Positions 9,052 through 17,153 are shown, counted from the first letter of the stretch. The stretch is DNA of 64,000 nucleotides from Pseudomonas rhizophila (GCF_003033885.1 NZ_CP024081.1:2090467-2154466), one strand, 5' to 3'. Notes: a model not told the origin generated them from the letters alone. Numbers and translations: made by a program.

Positions 9052-11435
9052 GGGTTGCTCTCCGATAACTGGCTGGCAGGCCGGGTCCAATGGTCCGTCA
9101 CGGGAACGATGGTGCCGGCCTTGAGCAGTTCGCTGGCTTGCCCACTGTCTACGGCAGTGCTGAAGTAATGCCCCTGGGCCTGCATCGACCCGCCGCTGGA
9201 CATCAGCGTGGTGCGTTGCTCCTGGGTTTCGACGCCCTCGGCAATGATCCCGATGCCCACATCCCGGGCGAAATTGATGATCGCTCGCAGCGTCATTGCG
9301 TTCTCGGGGTCGACGTTGGCGCTGTCGAGAAACCGTTGGGCGAGCTTGAGATGGTTGACCCGGTAGGTCTTGAGGTAATCGAACGAGGAGTACTCGGTGC
9401 CGAAATCATCGATGGCAATTTGTACGCCCAGTTCGCACAGACGTGGCAGCACGTCGTTGTGGGTCCACTTGGTTTGCGCCAGGGTGGCCTCGGTGACGTC
9501 AAAGCGCAGGTCCCAAGGGGCCAGTTCCCAGCGGGCGGTGGTGCGCAGCACGTCATAGATCAGCTCCGGACCGGTCTTGAGTTGCGTCAGGCAGAGGTCG
9601 ATGGCGATCACCGGGGGCGCCATGCCCTGGTCACGCCACTGGCGCATCTGTTGACAGGCCTGGTCCAGCACCCAATGCCCCAGGCCAACGATGATCCCGG
9701 TCTTCTCGGCGGCCGGCATGAACGACGCCGGCTCCAGCCAGCCGCGCTCAGGGTGGTTCCAGCGCACTTGCACGCCCATGCCCAGGATTTTGCCGGTGCC
9801 CAGGTCGACCTCCGGCAGGTAGTGCAAATGCAGCTCGTTGTTTTCGATGGCCTGGCGCAGGTCATTGGCCAGGGCGACGCGGTCGGTGACTTCCTGATTA
9901 ATCTCCTCGCTATGGAAATGGTACTGGTTGCGGCCCTTTTCCTTGGACCGGTACAAGGCCATGTCGGACTGTGCCATCAGGCTGTCGGCGCTTTGGCTCT
10001 GGGAGGAATACAGGCTGATGCCGATGCTCACGGAGATCCGCACTTCGTTGCCGTCCAGGGAATAGGGCGCCACCAGGGCATCCCGGATCTTGGCGGCCAG
10101 GGCGGCGCAATGGGTCGCTTCGTGGACATCCAGTTGCAGGATGGCGAACTCGTCGCCACCCAGGCGCGCTACCACGTCGTTTTCCCGGGTACAGCCCTTG
10201 ATGCGTGCGGCGACCTCCTGCAGCAGCAGGTCGCCGATCGGGTGACCCAGGGTGTCGTTGATCCGCTTGAAATGGTCCAGGTCCAGGTAAAACATCGCAA
10301 ACGGCGCCGCTCCCCGGCGAGCCGCGGCAAAGGCTTGATGCAGGCGCTCGATCATGGTGGCGCGGTTGGCCAGCCCGGTCAGGCCGTCGGTGCGGGCCAG
10401 CAGGGCGATTTTCTCCTCGGCCAGCTTGCGTTCGGTGATGTCAAGAATGATGCCTTCCACTTCCAGCAGCAGGCCCTGTTCGTTGCGCACCGGAATGTAG
10501 CGGTTTTCCACCCAGCGGAACGTGCCGTCGCCCGTGCGCATGCGGAACTCGATGGACGCCCCCGCTGTGTCGCGGTTCAAGACGCGGACCATGGCGTCGT
10601 CGATCTTGCTTTGGTCGTCGGGATGGATCAGGGTTTGCGCCCAGTCCGGCGAGTTGACCAGTTGCGCCGCCGCGTGGCCGAACTTGGTGATGTTGTGGGA
10701 AATGTACATCAGCGCGAACGGCGGCTCGCCACGCAGGCGGTACAGGATGGTCGGGCTGTTCTGCACGATGATGTTGGCGTCGGCCAGCTCCCGCGTGCGC
10801 TCCTGCACCGCGCGTTCGAGCATGTCCATTTTCAGCGCCGCGTCTTCGGTCATCTGCCATTTGACGGTCAGGGTACTGGCCATCTGGCGGATCTCGATGG
10901 CATCGAAGGGTTTTTTCAGGATGAGCAGGCGGTCGCCCAGTTCGAGGCGCTCGGCGATGTCTTCCCAGGAATAATCCGAATAGGCGGTGCACAGCGCCAC
11001 TTGCAGCTTGGGGTCGACGCGCCATAGCCGTTCGATGGTTTCAAGGCCGTCCCAGCCAGGGGGCATACGCATGTCGATGAACGCCATGGCGTAGGGTTTG
11101 CCCTCGGCCAAGGCAGATTCGACCTTGTTCAGGGCTTCCATGCCCTGGAAGGCCGAATCGAGCACGAAACTCTGACTGGCAACCGCCACAGGCGCGCCGA
11201 ACAGGGCTGCTTCAGCGCTGCTCAGGCTGTCCTCGGGGGTAGCATGGGGGCTGAGGATCTTACGAAAATCCTCGTGGATCGTCGGAGTGTCATCGACGAT
11301 CAGGATCCGCCGGTTGGCCCTTTCCGTCGGCAGGCTCATGGCCGTGCACCGTCGCGATGCTGACTGTTGAACCGTGGATACATCTGATATCCCTTCCGTT
11401 GGCATGAGTATTCTGGCCTGTACTTGGCCCTTCAT
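9048..11435 (-). CDS. REC-PAS-GGDEF-EAL(degenerate) protein, probable diguanylate cyclase
   Basis: 795 residues from the longest start. REC (about 40-195; IVDDTP, D121, KKPFD), PAS/PAC (about 222-340; ends LDITERKLAEE), GGDEF (about 345-510) with intact LDLDHFKRIND, GGDEF at 426-430 and an REND inhibitory site five residues before it. The EAL domain (about 520-780) is degenerate: GVQ replaces EAL, LKLAQRF replaces KxDxxF, and the conserved Asn and Glu motifs are altered, although IDDFGTEYSS remains. Expected to make c-di-GMP with product inhibition. The start is uncertain: none of 11435, 11405 or 11339 (where similarity to sister proteins begins, MSLPTERANRR) has a good ribosome site. First gene of the operon. 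Confidence 0.92.
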   Translation of the reverse strand: MKGQVQARILMPTEGISDVSTVQQSASRRCTAMSLPTERANRRILIVDDTPTIHEDFRKILSPHATPEDSLSSAEAALFGAPVAVASQSFVLDSAFQGMEALNKVESALAEGKPYAMAFIDMRMPPGWDGLETIERLWRVDPKLQVALCTAYSDYSWEDIAERLELGDRLLILKKPFDAIEIRQMASTLTVKWQMTEDAALKMDMLERAVQERTRELADANIIVQNSPTILYRLRGEPPFALMYISHNITKFGHAAAQLVNSPDWAQTLIHPDDQSKIDDAMVRVLNRDTAGASIEFRMRTGDGTFRWVENRYIPVRNEQGLLLEVEGIILDITERKLAEEKIALLARTDGLTGLANRATMIERLHQAFAAARRGAAPFAMFYLDLDHFKRINDTLGHPIGDLLLQEVAARIKGCTRENDVVARLGGDEFAILQLDVHEATHCAALAAKIRDALVAPYSLDGNEVRISVSIGISLYSSQSQSADSLMAQSDMALYRSKEKGRNQYHFHSEEINQEVTDRVALANDLRQAIENNELHLHYLPEVDLGTGKILGMGVQVRWNHPERGWLEPASFMPAAEKTGIIVGLGHWVLDQACQQMRQWRDQGMAPPVIAIDLCLTQLKTGPELIYDVLRTTARWELAPWDLRFDVTEATLAQTKWTHNDVLPRLCELGVQIAIDDFGTEYSSFDYLKTYRVNHLKLAQRFLDSANVDPENAMTLRAIINFARDVGIGIIAEGVETQEQRTTLMSSGGSMQAQGHYFSTAVDSGQASELLKAGTIVPVTDHWTRPASQLSESNP

Positions 11436-11568
11436 GGTCTACAGCATAGCTGTCTCATTGAGATGCGCTCGGCCGGTCAAGGCAAAATCGTGTCTAAATT
11501 CACGCAATCTACTAGCCTCTAATTCGGGGGTAGCGTAGAACAGGTGTCGTTAACAGGAGGGGGGTCCA
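11436..11568. promoter_or_regulatory. Divergent promoter region between the c-di-GMP operon and the HD-GYP-like regulator
   Basis: 133 bp separate two divergent signalling genes, so both promoters must lie here (or partly within the uncertain 5' end of the cyclase gene). It ends in AACAGGAGG, a near-perfect ribosome site for the rightward gene. I see no convincing -35/-10 or -24/-12 pair. Confidence 0.5.
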
Positions 11569-12933
11569 ATGGAAGATCAATCGCAGGATGTACCGGTCCG
11601 GAAGCCGACGGTACTGTTGGTCGATGATGAAGAGTCGATTCTCAATAGCCTGCGTCGGTTATTGCGCAGCCAGCCGTACGAAATCCTGCTGGCTGACAGT
11701 GGCGCCAAAGCCCTGGAAATCCTCAAGGAGCGGCCGGTCGACCTGGTCATGACCGATGCCCGCATGCCCAACATGGACGGCGCCACTTTGTTGGCGCAGA
11801 TTCGCAAGCTTTATCCATCGACCTTGCGCATCCTGCTCACCGGTTATGCCGATGTGGACATGATGACCAAGGCCATCAACGAGGGGCAGTTGTATCGCTA
11901 CCTCAGCAAACCCTGGAACGACGAGGAACTGGTGCAGGCCCTGCGTCAGGCCCTGGCGCACCAGCACTCCGAAAGCGAGCGCCAGCGCCTCGAAGCGCTG
12001 AACCGTGAACAGAACGAACAGCTGCGGATACTCAACACCACCCTGGAAAAACGCGTGGCGTCGCGCACCGCCGAGCTGCAGCAGACCGCCGACATGCTCG
12101 ACCTGGCCTATGACGAGCTCAAGCGCAGCTATGTGACCGGCACCGAAGTGTTTTCGCTGATCGCCAACCTGCGCCTGCCCAAGGCCAAGCAGACCAACCG
12201 GCAGATCATCGAGCTGATCCGGGTCTACAGCAGGCTGCACTTTCTGGACGAGTCCACCGACCGCGACCTGACCATGGCCGCGGCGCTCTACAACATCGGC
12301 AAATTGAGCTGGACCGACAACATGATGGTCACGCCCGCCGACATGCTGCACCACACCGAGCTTGATCTCTACCGGGCCTATCCGAAGCAGAGCGAGTCGC
12401 TGCTGATGACCCTGGACCCGATGAAAGACGCCGCGCGCATCATCCTCCATCACCAGGAACGTTGGGACGGCAGCGGTTTTCCCGACCATCTGCGAGGCGA
12501 GGCCATTCCGTTCGGTTCGCGGCTGTTGAAACTGGCGGTGGACTTCATCGAACTGCAGCGCGGGTTGATCCTGGAGCGGCAGATGAACAGCGACGAGGCG
12601 CTGGTCTACATCCGCAAATACGCCGGCAAACTATACGACCCGGGCATGGTGGAGGACTTCATCAAGGCGTGTGGTGAATACCTGGACGACGTGACCTTGT
12701 CGGATCCGACGGTGCAGGTCATGACAACCCGCGACCTGACGGCCGGCATGATCCTGGCGCGCAACCTCAACGCCGACAACGGCATGCTGTTGCTCAACGC
12801 CGGCAAGGTGCTGAGCGCGCCTCTGGTGGAAAAGCTCATTGCTTTCGAAGCGATGGAAGGGGCGCGCTACAGCGTGTTCGTCAAAATCCCCGAAGAGGCA
12901 GACCCTTCGGTGCCGAAGCCGATGTTGGGGTGA
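11569..12933 (+). CDS. Response regulator with degenerate HD-GYP domain
   Basis: 454 residues. REC (1-130) is canonical: LLVDDEE, D63 in TDARMP, T91 and K114. A coiled coil (about 135-190) leads to an HD-GYP-like domain (about 190-400). The C-terminal half keeps the family pattern ILHHQERWDGSGFPDHLRGEAIP (GFP in place of GYP), but the metal-binding HD dyad of HDIGK is replaced by YN (ALYNIGKLSW, 241-245). Active HD-GYP proteins such as RpfG hydrolyse c-di-GMP with that dyad, so this one is probably not catalytic and may act by binding or protein contact. Strong ribosome site AGGAGG 8 nt before ATG. Divergent from the c-di-GMP operon, hence a likely functional partner. Confidence 0.9.
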   Translation: MEDQSQDVPVRKPTVLLVDDEESILNSLRRLLRSQPYEILLADSGAKALEILKERPVDLVMTDARMPNMDGATLLAQIRKLYPSTLRILLTGYADVDMMTKAINEGQLYRYLSKPWNDEELVQALRQALAHQHSESERQRLEALNREQNEQLRILNTTLEKRVASRTAELQQTADMLDLAYDELKRSYVTGTEVFSLIANLRLPKAKQTNRQIIELIRVYSRLHFLDESTDRDLTMAAALYNIGKLSWTDNMMVTPADMLHHTELDLYRAYPKQSESLLMTLDPMKDAARIILHHQERWDGSGFPDHLRGEAIPFGSRLLKLAVDFIELQRGLILERQMNSDEALVYIRKYAGKLYDPGMVEDFIKACGEYLDDVTLSDPTVQVMTTRDLTAGMILARNLNADNGMLLLNAGKVLSAPLVEKLIAFEAMEGARYSVFVKIPEEADPSVPKPMLG

Positions 12934-12962
12934 TGCAGATCTGACTGAGAGTACAGTCATCC

Positions 12963-12987
12963 TGTGGGAGCGAGCTTGGCTCCCACA
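12963..12987. repeat. Short palindrome of the GGGAGCGAGC REP family
   Basis: TGTGGGAGC and GCTCCCACA flank a 7-nt loop just after the response regulator gene. A related GCTCCCAC copy follows at about 12994. It could serve as a transcript-end hairpin; there is no T run. Confidence 0.6.
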
Positions 12988-13098
12988 AAAACTGCTCCCA
13001 CAGTGGTTTTGTGTGGCGTCTGAAGGTGGCGCCGGGCTTTGCTCCCATCGCTGCGCTCTGTACCCTTGCGAGCATTTTTCTGCCCAGGGCATTTCATC

Positions 13099-13515
13099 AT
13101 GACCACTCCCATCATCCGCATCGCCGCCGCTCTGTTGATCGGACCGGACGGCCGGACCTTACTGGTGCGCAAGCGCGGCACCCAGGCCTTCATGCAGCCG
13201 GGCGGCAAGATCGAGGCCCATGAGCAACCGGTCCAGGCCCTGGCCCGTGAGCTGGACGAAGAGCTTGGGCTGACGATTGATCCGGCACAGGCCCGTTACC
13301 TGGGGGCGTTCAGTGCCCCGGCCGCCAACGAGCCGGGTTTTGTCGTGCAGGCTGACGTTTTTTTACTGAGCATCGATGCGCCGGTTTCTCCCGCCGCCGA
13401 GATTGAAGAAGTGCGCTGGATCGACCCGGCCAGTGACAGCGATCTGCTGCTGGCGCCGTTGACAGGCGAGGTGATCCTGCCGTTTTATCGAGCCAGCCTT
13501 CTCGAGACGTGCTGA
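13099..13515 (+). CDS. Nudix hydrolase
   Basis: 138 residues with a complete Nudix box: G, five residues, E, seven residues, RELDEELGL, i.e. GX5EX7REUXEEXGU. The family hydrolyses nucleoside diphosphates linked to another moiety (oxidised nucleotides, ADP-ribose, NADH and others); the substrate here is unknown. The ATG at 13099 was chosen because the N-terminal strand ITTPIIRIAAALLIG-type sequence begins there; the upstream extension to 13039 reads through non-coding REP-adjacent DNA. It may be co-transcribed with the exporter gene 24 nt downstream. Confidence 0.88.
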   Translation: MTTPIIRIAAALLIGPDGRTLLVRKRGTQAFMQPGGKIEAHEQPVQALARELDEELGLTIDPAQARYLGAFSAPAANEPGFVVQADVFLLSIDAPVSPAAEIEEVRWIDPASDSDLLLAPLTGEVILPFYRASLLETC

Positions 13516-13539
13516 CCCCAGACTCAAGGACTGACGCCC

Positions 13540-14178
13540 ATGATTCCATTGCCGGACCTGCTGATTTTCGCCGCCGCCGCGTTGCTGATGGTGCTCACGC
13601 CCGGCCCGAACATGATCTACCTGATTTCCCGTTCGATCTGCCAGGGCCGCAAGGCCGGCGTCACCTCCCTGCTGGGGGTGGTGGCTGGCTTCTTCGTGCA
13701 CATGTTTGCCGCGGCGGCGGGGCTGACGGCGGTGTTCCTGGCGGTGCCCATGGCCTATGAGGTGTTGAAATGGGCCGGCGCGCTGTACCTGTTGTGGCTG
13801 GCCTGGCAGGCAGTCAAGCCCGGCGCACGTTCGCCGTTCCAGGCCCAGCAACTGCCGGTGGACTCGACGCGCAAGCTGATCACCATGGGGTTCCTCACCA
13901 GTGCCCTGAATCCAAAGATTGCAGTGTTTTACCTGTCGGTGTTCCCGCAGTTCATCAGTCCGGAACACGGCTCGTTGTTCACCCAGAGCATCATCCTCGG
14001 GCTGACCCAGATCAGCGTCAGTTTCAGCGTCAACCTGCTGATTGCCTTGTTCGCCGCCGGCATTGCCTCCTGGTTCGTCCATAACCCCACCTGGTTGGCG
14101 GCGCAGCGCTACTTCATGGGGTTTGTGCTCGGCGCGCTGGCGTTGCGCCTGATGCTTGAACAGCGCAGGACGGCGTGA
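13540..14178 (+). CDS. LysE/RhtB family amino acid exporter
   Basis: 212 residues with about six hydrophobic segments. The N-terminal signature LLMVLTPGPNMIYLISRSICQGRKAG is diagnostic of LysE/RhtB translocators, which export amino acids or their derivatives (homoserine, threonine, lysine, quorum-signal by-products) by proton antiport. The substrate is not predictable. The gene is flanked closely by a Nudix gene and overlapped by a GNAT gene, suggesting a three-gene transcript. Confidence 0.9.
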   Translation: MIPLPDLLIFAAAALLMVLTPGPNMIYLISRSICQGRKAGVTSLLGVVAGFFVHMFAAAAGLTAVFLAVPMAYEVLKWAGALYLLWLAWQAVKPGARSPFQAQQLPVDSTRKLITMGFLTSALNPKIAVFYLSVFPQFISPEHGSLFTQSIILGLTQISVSFSVNLLIALFAAGIASWFVHNPTWLAAQRYFMGFVLGALALRLMLEQRRTA

Positions 14179-14180
14179 GC

Positions 14181-14723
14181 ATGTGGATTGAGCGTTTGGA
14201 TGCCAATCACGCCTTGGCCTACCGCGAGCTGATGCTTGAAGCCTACGATCGCCATCCGCAGGCGTTCACTTCCAGTGTGCGGGAGCGGGCGCTGATGCCG
14301 TTGAGTTGGTGGGAAGGGCGGTTGACCGGCAAGCTTGATGTGGTGCTGGGTGCGTTCGAAGCAGGAACATTGGCCGGCATCGTTGGCCTGGCTTTCGAAC
14401 CGAGGGAAAAGGCCCGCCACAAGGCAACACTGTTTGGCATGTATGTGTCGGCCGAATTTCGTCAGCGCGGCTTGGGTTATGAGCTGGTACAAGCTGTACT
14501 GGCCGAAGCGCAAAGCCACCCTGCACTGAAACTCATCCAGCTCACCGTTACCGCCGGCAATGAGGCCGCCTTCAAGTTGTACCAGCGCTGCGGTTTCATC
14601 CAGTTCGGGCTTGAACCTTTAGCGGTGCGGGTGGGCGAGGATTATTTCGACAAAATCCACATGTGGCGCCAGATATCGATGCCTGAGATCAAGGGCGAAG
14701 AGGTCGATTCGCCCTTGTCCTGA
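14181..14723 (+). CDS. GNAT family N-acetyltransferase
   Basis: 180 residues with GNAT fold features: motif A MYVSAEFRQRGLGYELVQAVL (acetyl-CoA pyrophosphate loop R-Q-R-G-L-G) at about residues 92-112, then LTVTAGNEAAFKLYQRCGFIQFG (motif B). It transfers an acyl group from acetyl-CoA to an unknown amine. The ATG at 14181 has GCAGGA 10 nt upstream; a GTG at 14175 overlapping the exporter stop is an alternative. Last gene of the Nudix-LysE-GNAT group and convergent with the next gene, 7 bp away. Confidence 0.88.
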   Translation: MWIERLDANHALAYRELMLEAYDRHPQAFTSSVRERALMPLSWWEGRLTGKLDVVLGAFEAGTLAGIVGLAFEPREKARHKATLFGMYVSAEFRQRGLGYELVQAVLAEAQSHPALKLIQLTVTAGNEAAFKLYQRCGFIQFGLEPLAVRVGEDYFDKIHMWRQISMPEIKGEEVDSPLS

Positions 14724-14730
14724 TAATTGG

Positions 14731-15978
14731 TCAAGGGTATTTGATCTCTGGCCGTGGACCGGTATAAACGGGCAAATCGGATTCCTCCGCAGGCGCGCTC
14801 ATGCTTCCTGCTCCACTGTTCAAGCGCACGATTCTTATGTTTCGTATGCCGAAATCGTTGCCGTTACCGCTATCCTGGTCATTGTTTATATACATTCGTA
14901 CCATCCCTCGTTCGGTGATGGTGAACTCGATTGAAAACAGGTACCAGACTCCATCCTTGGGGACATGACGGGGCACGCCACGCCATTGCGGCATGCCGGT
15001 GTCAGGGTAAAGGATCGGGTTGACCAGCCCTGGAATGTGGCTGCTGTCGGCAACATGGGTTCCTTCGAACGTGAATTGGTATTGTCCGGGAATGAAAAGG
15101 AAATCCTGATAGAGGATGACCCCGGCGAAGCCGTATGGGGCGCCTTGATCGGTGAAGTTGAAAAACGCGTTTACTGATTGATGGTTCATGACGTGCGGGC
15201 GGATAGATCCGGAACGAGCCGCCAGATAGGGAATCCAGCCGTTATAGGAGTCCGCCAGTGAAGTGTAGTGATCCTCCCATTCCACCGGTGCCGTGCCGAT
15301 GATGATGGAGCTCGTCGTCGATATATTGCTGTTGCGCAACTGATCGACAATCCGGGCACTCACCGGATGGGTGCCGTCGCCGATCTGCTGAAGGTCGGCG
15401 GCCGACAACGTGTAAGTGATCGGGTTGGCAGGATGGACATAGGGGATTGTTTTACTCCAAGTCCCCACGGTCAGTGTCACCTCATCAAATTCGCGTGGGT
15501 AGCTGCGGGTTAAAGTAAATGTGCCTGGCTGTGCCGGGCTGACGCTGGCCGGATGGCTGACCGTGATCCCGGATGGCGGGTAATGGAACAGCAGGTCCAG
15601 GATCGGGGTCGAGTCTTCGTGATTCTGGCTGACCCGGGTCACTCGGTAAAACAGTGTATTGCCGCCGTTCACCAGCCACCCCCATGGCAACTCCATGTCT
15701 ATGCGGTCGTTCTCCTCGCCTGCCTTGATGACCTTGATCACGGATGTCGGTTTGCCATTGACCCACAGCTCGACAGAATCACCGATATCCATTGGTTCAG
15801 AGAGTATCGTCACCGGATCAATCACCATGTACAGGCTGATGGATGGCGAATGAATGGTCAGGGGAATGCCGCCGTGGTAGGCGCCGGTCGGCAGCACGGG
15901 TGTCTTCCATCCGGGAATGTACATGGGCAGCAGCTCAAGAGCTGCGTCGGCCTGCGATGAGTTGCGCACGCTGTCCAT
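14731..15978 (-). CDS. Hypothetical protein with beta-rich, lectin/Ig-like character; lux-box-type site upstream
   Basis: 415 residues that I do not assign to a named family. There is no signal peptide or TM segment. The middle is rich in short beta-strand sequences (HPASVSPAQPGTFTLTRSYP, VTLTVGTWSKTIPYV) resembling Ig-like modules, and the C-terminal part (YQFTFEGTHVADSSHIPG, LFSIEFTITERGMVRMYINN, GIRNIRIVRL) looks like a carbohydrate-binding jelly roll. GAGGAGAAAG directly precedes the ATG. A 22-bp palindrome 71 bp upstream matches those before the Tc toxin genes and the Ig-like gene, so it probably belongs to the same regulon and may act with the toxins outside the cell. Confidence 0.75.
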   Translation of the reverse strand: MDSVRNSSQADAALELLPMYIPGWKTPVLPTGAYHGGIPLTIHSPSISLYMVIDPVTILSEPMDIGDSVELWVNGKPTSVIKVIKAGEENDRIDMELPWGWLVNGGNTLFYRVTRVSQNHEDSTPILDLLFHYPPSGITVSHPASVSPAQPGTFTLTRSYPREFDEVTLTVGTWSKTIPYVHPANPITYTLSAADLQQIGDGTHPVSARIVDQLRNSNISTTSSIIIGTAPVEWEDHYTSLADSYNGWIPYLAARSGSIRPHVMNHQSVNAFFNFTDQGAPYGFAGVILYQDFLFIPGQYQFTFEGTHVADSSHIPGLVNPILYPDTGMPQWRGVPRHVPKDGVWYLFSIEFTITERGMVRMYINNDQDSGNGNDFGIRNIRIVRLNSGAGSMSAPAEESDLPVYTGPRPEIKYP

Positions 15979-16048
15979 CTTTCTCCTCGCTACGGTGCCT
16001 GAACTGACTCGGGGCTGGCACCATCAGAGCGCGAAAGGAGAAGGGTGT

Positions 16049-16070
16049 CACCTGTCAGACCTGACAGGTG
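16049..16070. promoter_or_regulatory. Lux-box-like palindrome upstream of the 415-residue orphan gene
   Basis: Arms CACCTGTCAG and CTGACAGGTG are perfect inverted repeats separated by AC. The 20-bp core ACCTGTCAGACCTGACAGGT fits the LuxR-type pattern NNCT-N12-AGNN and differs at one central base from the copy before TcB. It lies 71 bp before the ATG of the gene at 14731-15978. The 2-nt spacing makes an RNA hairpin unlikely, so a protein dimer site is the better reading. Confidence 0.75.
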
Positions 16071-16128
16071 AGTGTGATATTCAGACAGTTGGTCATTTTG
16101 CACACCGAATGAAAAAACACGCTGTGCT

Positions 16129-17058
16129 TCAGCGCACGGCACTGACGCCGTCGAGGGTCGAAAACGAAGTGTCCTTGGCCGTCAGCAGAAAGTCGCGCAT
16201 GTAGGGCGCATCGAGCATGTCGGTGCGCACGGCGGCATACAGCGTGGCGAACAAACCTTTCTCTCCCAGTCGCTTGGCCTTCACGTAGCCCCGCGAGCTG
16301 TATTCATGCAGTGCCCAATGGGGCATGCCGCAGACGCCACGACCGCTGGCCACCAGTTGCATCATCATCACCGTCAGTTCAGACGTGCGCACCTGGGCCG
16401 GTTCGATGTCGGCCGGTTCCAGGAAACGGGTGAAGATGTCCAGGCGATCGCGCTCCACCGGATAGGTGATCAGGGTTTCGCTGACCAGGTCTTCGGGCAC
16501 GATGTAGGGTTTGTTCGCCAGTCGGTGCTGGTTGGCCACGGCGAGCATCGCTTCGTAGGTGAACAGCGGCACGTAGGTGATGCCCGCCAGGTCCAGCGGG
16601 TCGGAGGTCACCACCAGGTCCAGGTCGCCCCGGGCCAGGGCCGGCAGTGGGGCGAAGGCGAAGCCCGAGGCCAGGTCCAGCTCGACTTCCGGCCAGGCGT
16701 CGCGGAACTGGTCGATGGTGGGCATCAGCCACTGAAAGCAACTGTGGCACTCGATGGCCATGTGCAAGCGCCCGGCGGTGCCTCCGGCCAACCGACCGAT
16801 GTCCCGCTCGGCGCTGCGCAGCAACGGCAGGGTGGCGTCGGCCAGTTGCAGCAGGCGCAGGCCGGCACTGGTGAAACGCACCGGTTTGGTCTTGCGCACG
16901 AATAGTTGCATGCCCAGGCGTTCTTCCAGTTCCTTGAACTGGTGGGAAAGGGCGGACTGGGTCAGGTGCAGGCGTTCGGCGGCTTCGACCAGGCTATCGG
17001 CTTCGCGCAGGGCATGCAGGGTCTTGAGGTGGCGGATTTCAAGCACCGTGGGCTCCAT
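16129..17058 (-). CDS. metR: LysR-type transcriptional regulator MetR
   Basis: 309 residues. The N-terminal winged HTH (about 8-65) reads LKTLHALREADSLVEAAERLHLTQSALSHQFKELEERLG, nearly identical to known MetR proteins, followed by a LysR substrate-binding domain (about 95-300) that senses homocysteine in the family. MetR activates metE and other methionine genes. It is divergent from metE with a 95-bp gap, the classical metR-metE arrangement. The ATG at 17058 lacks a strong ribosome site. Confidence 0.93.
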   Translation of the reverse strand: MEPTVLEIRHLKTLHALREADSLVEAAERLHLTQSALSHQFKELEERLGMQLFVRKTKPVRFTSAGLRLLQLADATLPLLRSAERDIGRLAGGTAGRLHMAIECHSCFQWLMPTIDQFRDAWPEVELDLASGFAFAPLPALARGDLDLVVTSDPLDLAGITYVPLFTYEAMLAVANQHRLANKPYIVPEDLVSETLITYPVERDRLDIFTRFLEPADIEPAQVRTSELTVMMMQLVASGRGVCGMPHWALHEYSSRGYVKAKRLGEKGLFATLYAAVRTDMLDAPYMRDFLLTAKDTSFSTLDGVSAVR

Positions 17059-17088
17059 GAGTAAAACTCGTGATCAACACGAAAAGGT

Positions 17089-17101
17089 TGAGTTTGTCTC
17101 A
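17089..17101. promoter_or_regulatory. Candidate MetR operator in the metR-metE gap
   Basis: TGAG-TTTGT-CTCA is a perfect dyad close to the MetR consensus TGAA-N5-TTCA and sits midway in the divergent gap. A second dyad, GAGT-AAA-ACTC at 17059-17069, abuts the metR start and may serve autoregulation. Assignment is by consensus and position only. Confidence 0.6.
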
Positions 17102-17153
17102 TGTGGGGCTGGCTGTCGACAATGGCGCCATCTTTTACAGGAGGACACACACC

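Noticed and set aside
9090..11027. 645-residue ORF on the plus strand opposite the diguanylate cyclase gene
   Set aside because: Shadow of a GC-rich gene; no known domain, no ribosome site, and the minus-strand frame has intact REC, PAS and GGDEF motifs.
16049..16070. Palindrome considered as a rho-independent terminator
   Set aside because: Loop would be 2 nt and no T run follows; the same motif recurs upstream of several genes, fitting an operator.
17070..17153. 28-residue N-terminal extension of MetE
   Set aside because: It crosses the metR-metE operator region and lacks a ribosome site; AGGAGG precedes ATG 17154.
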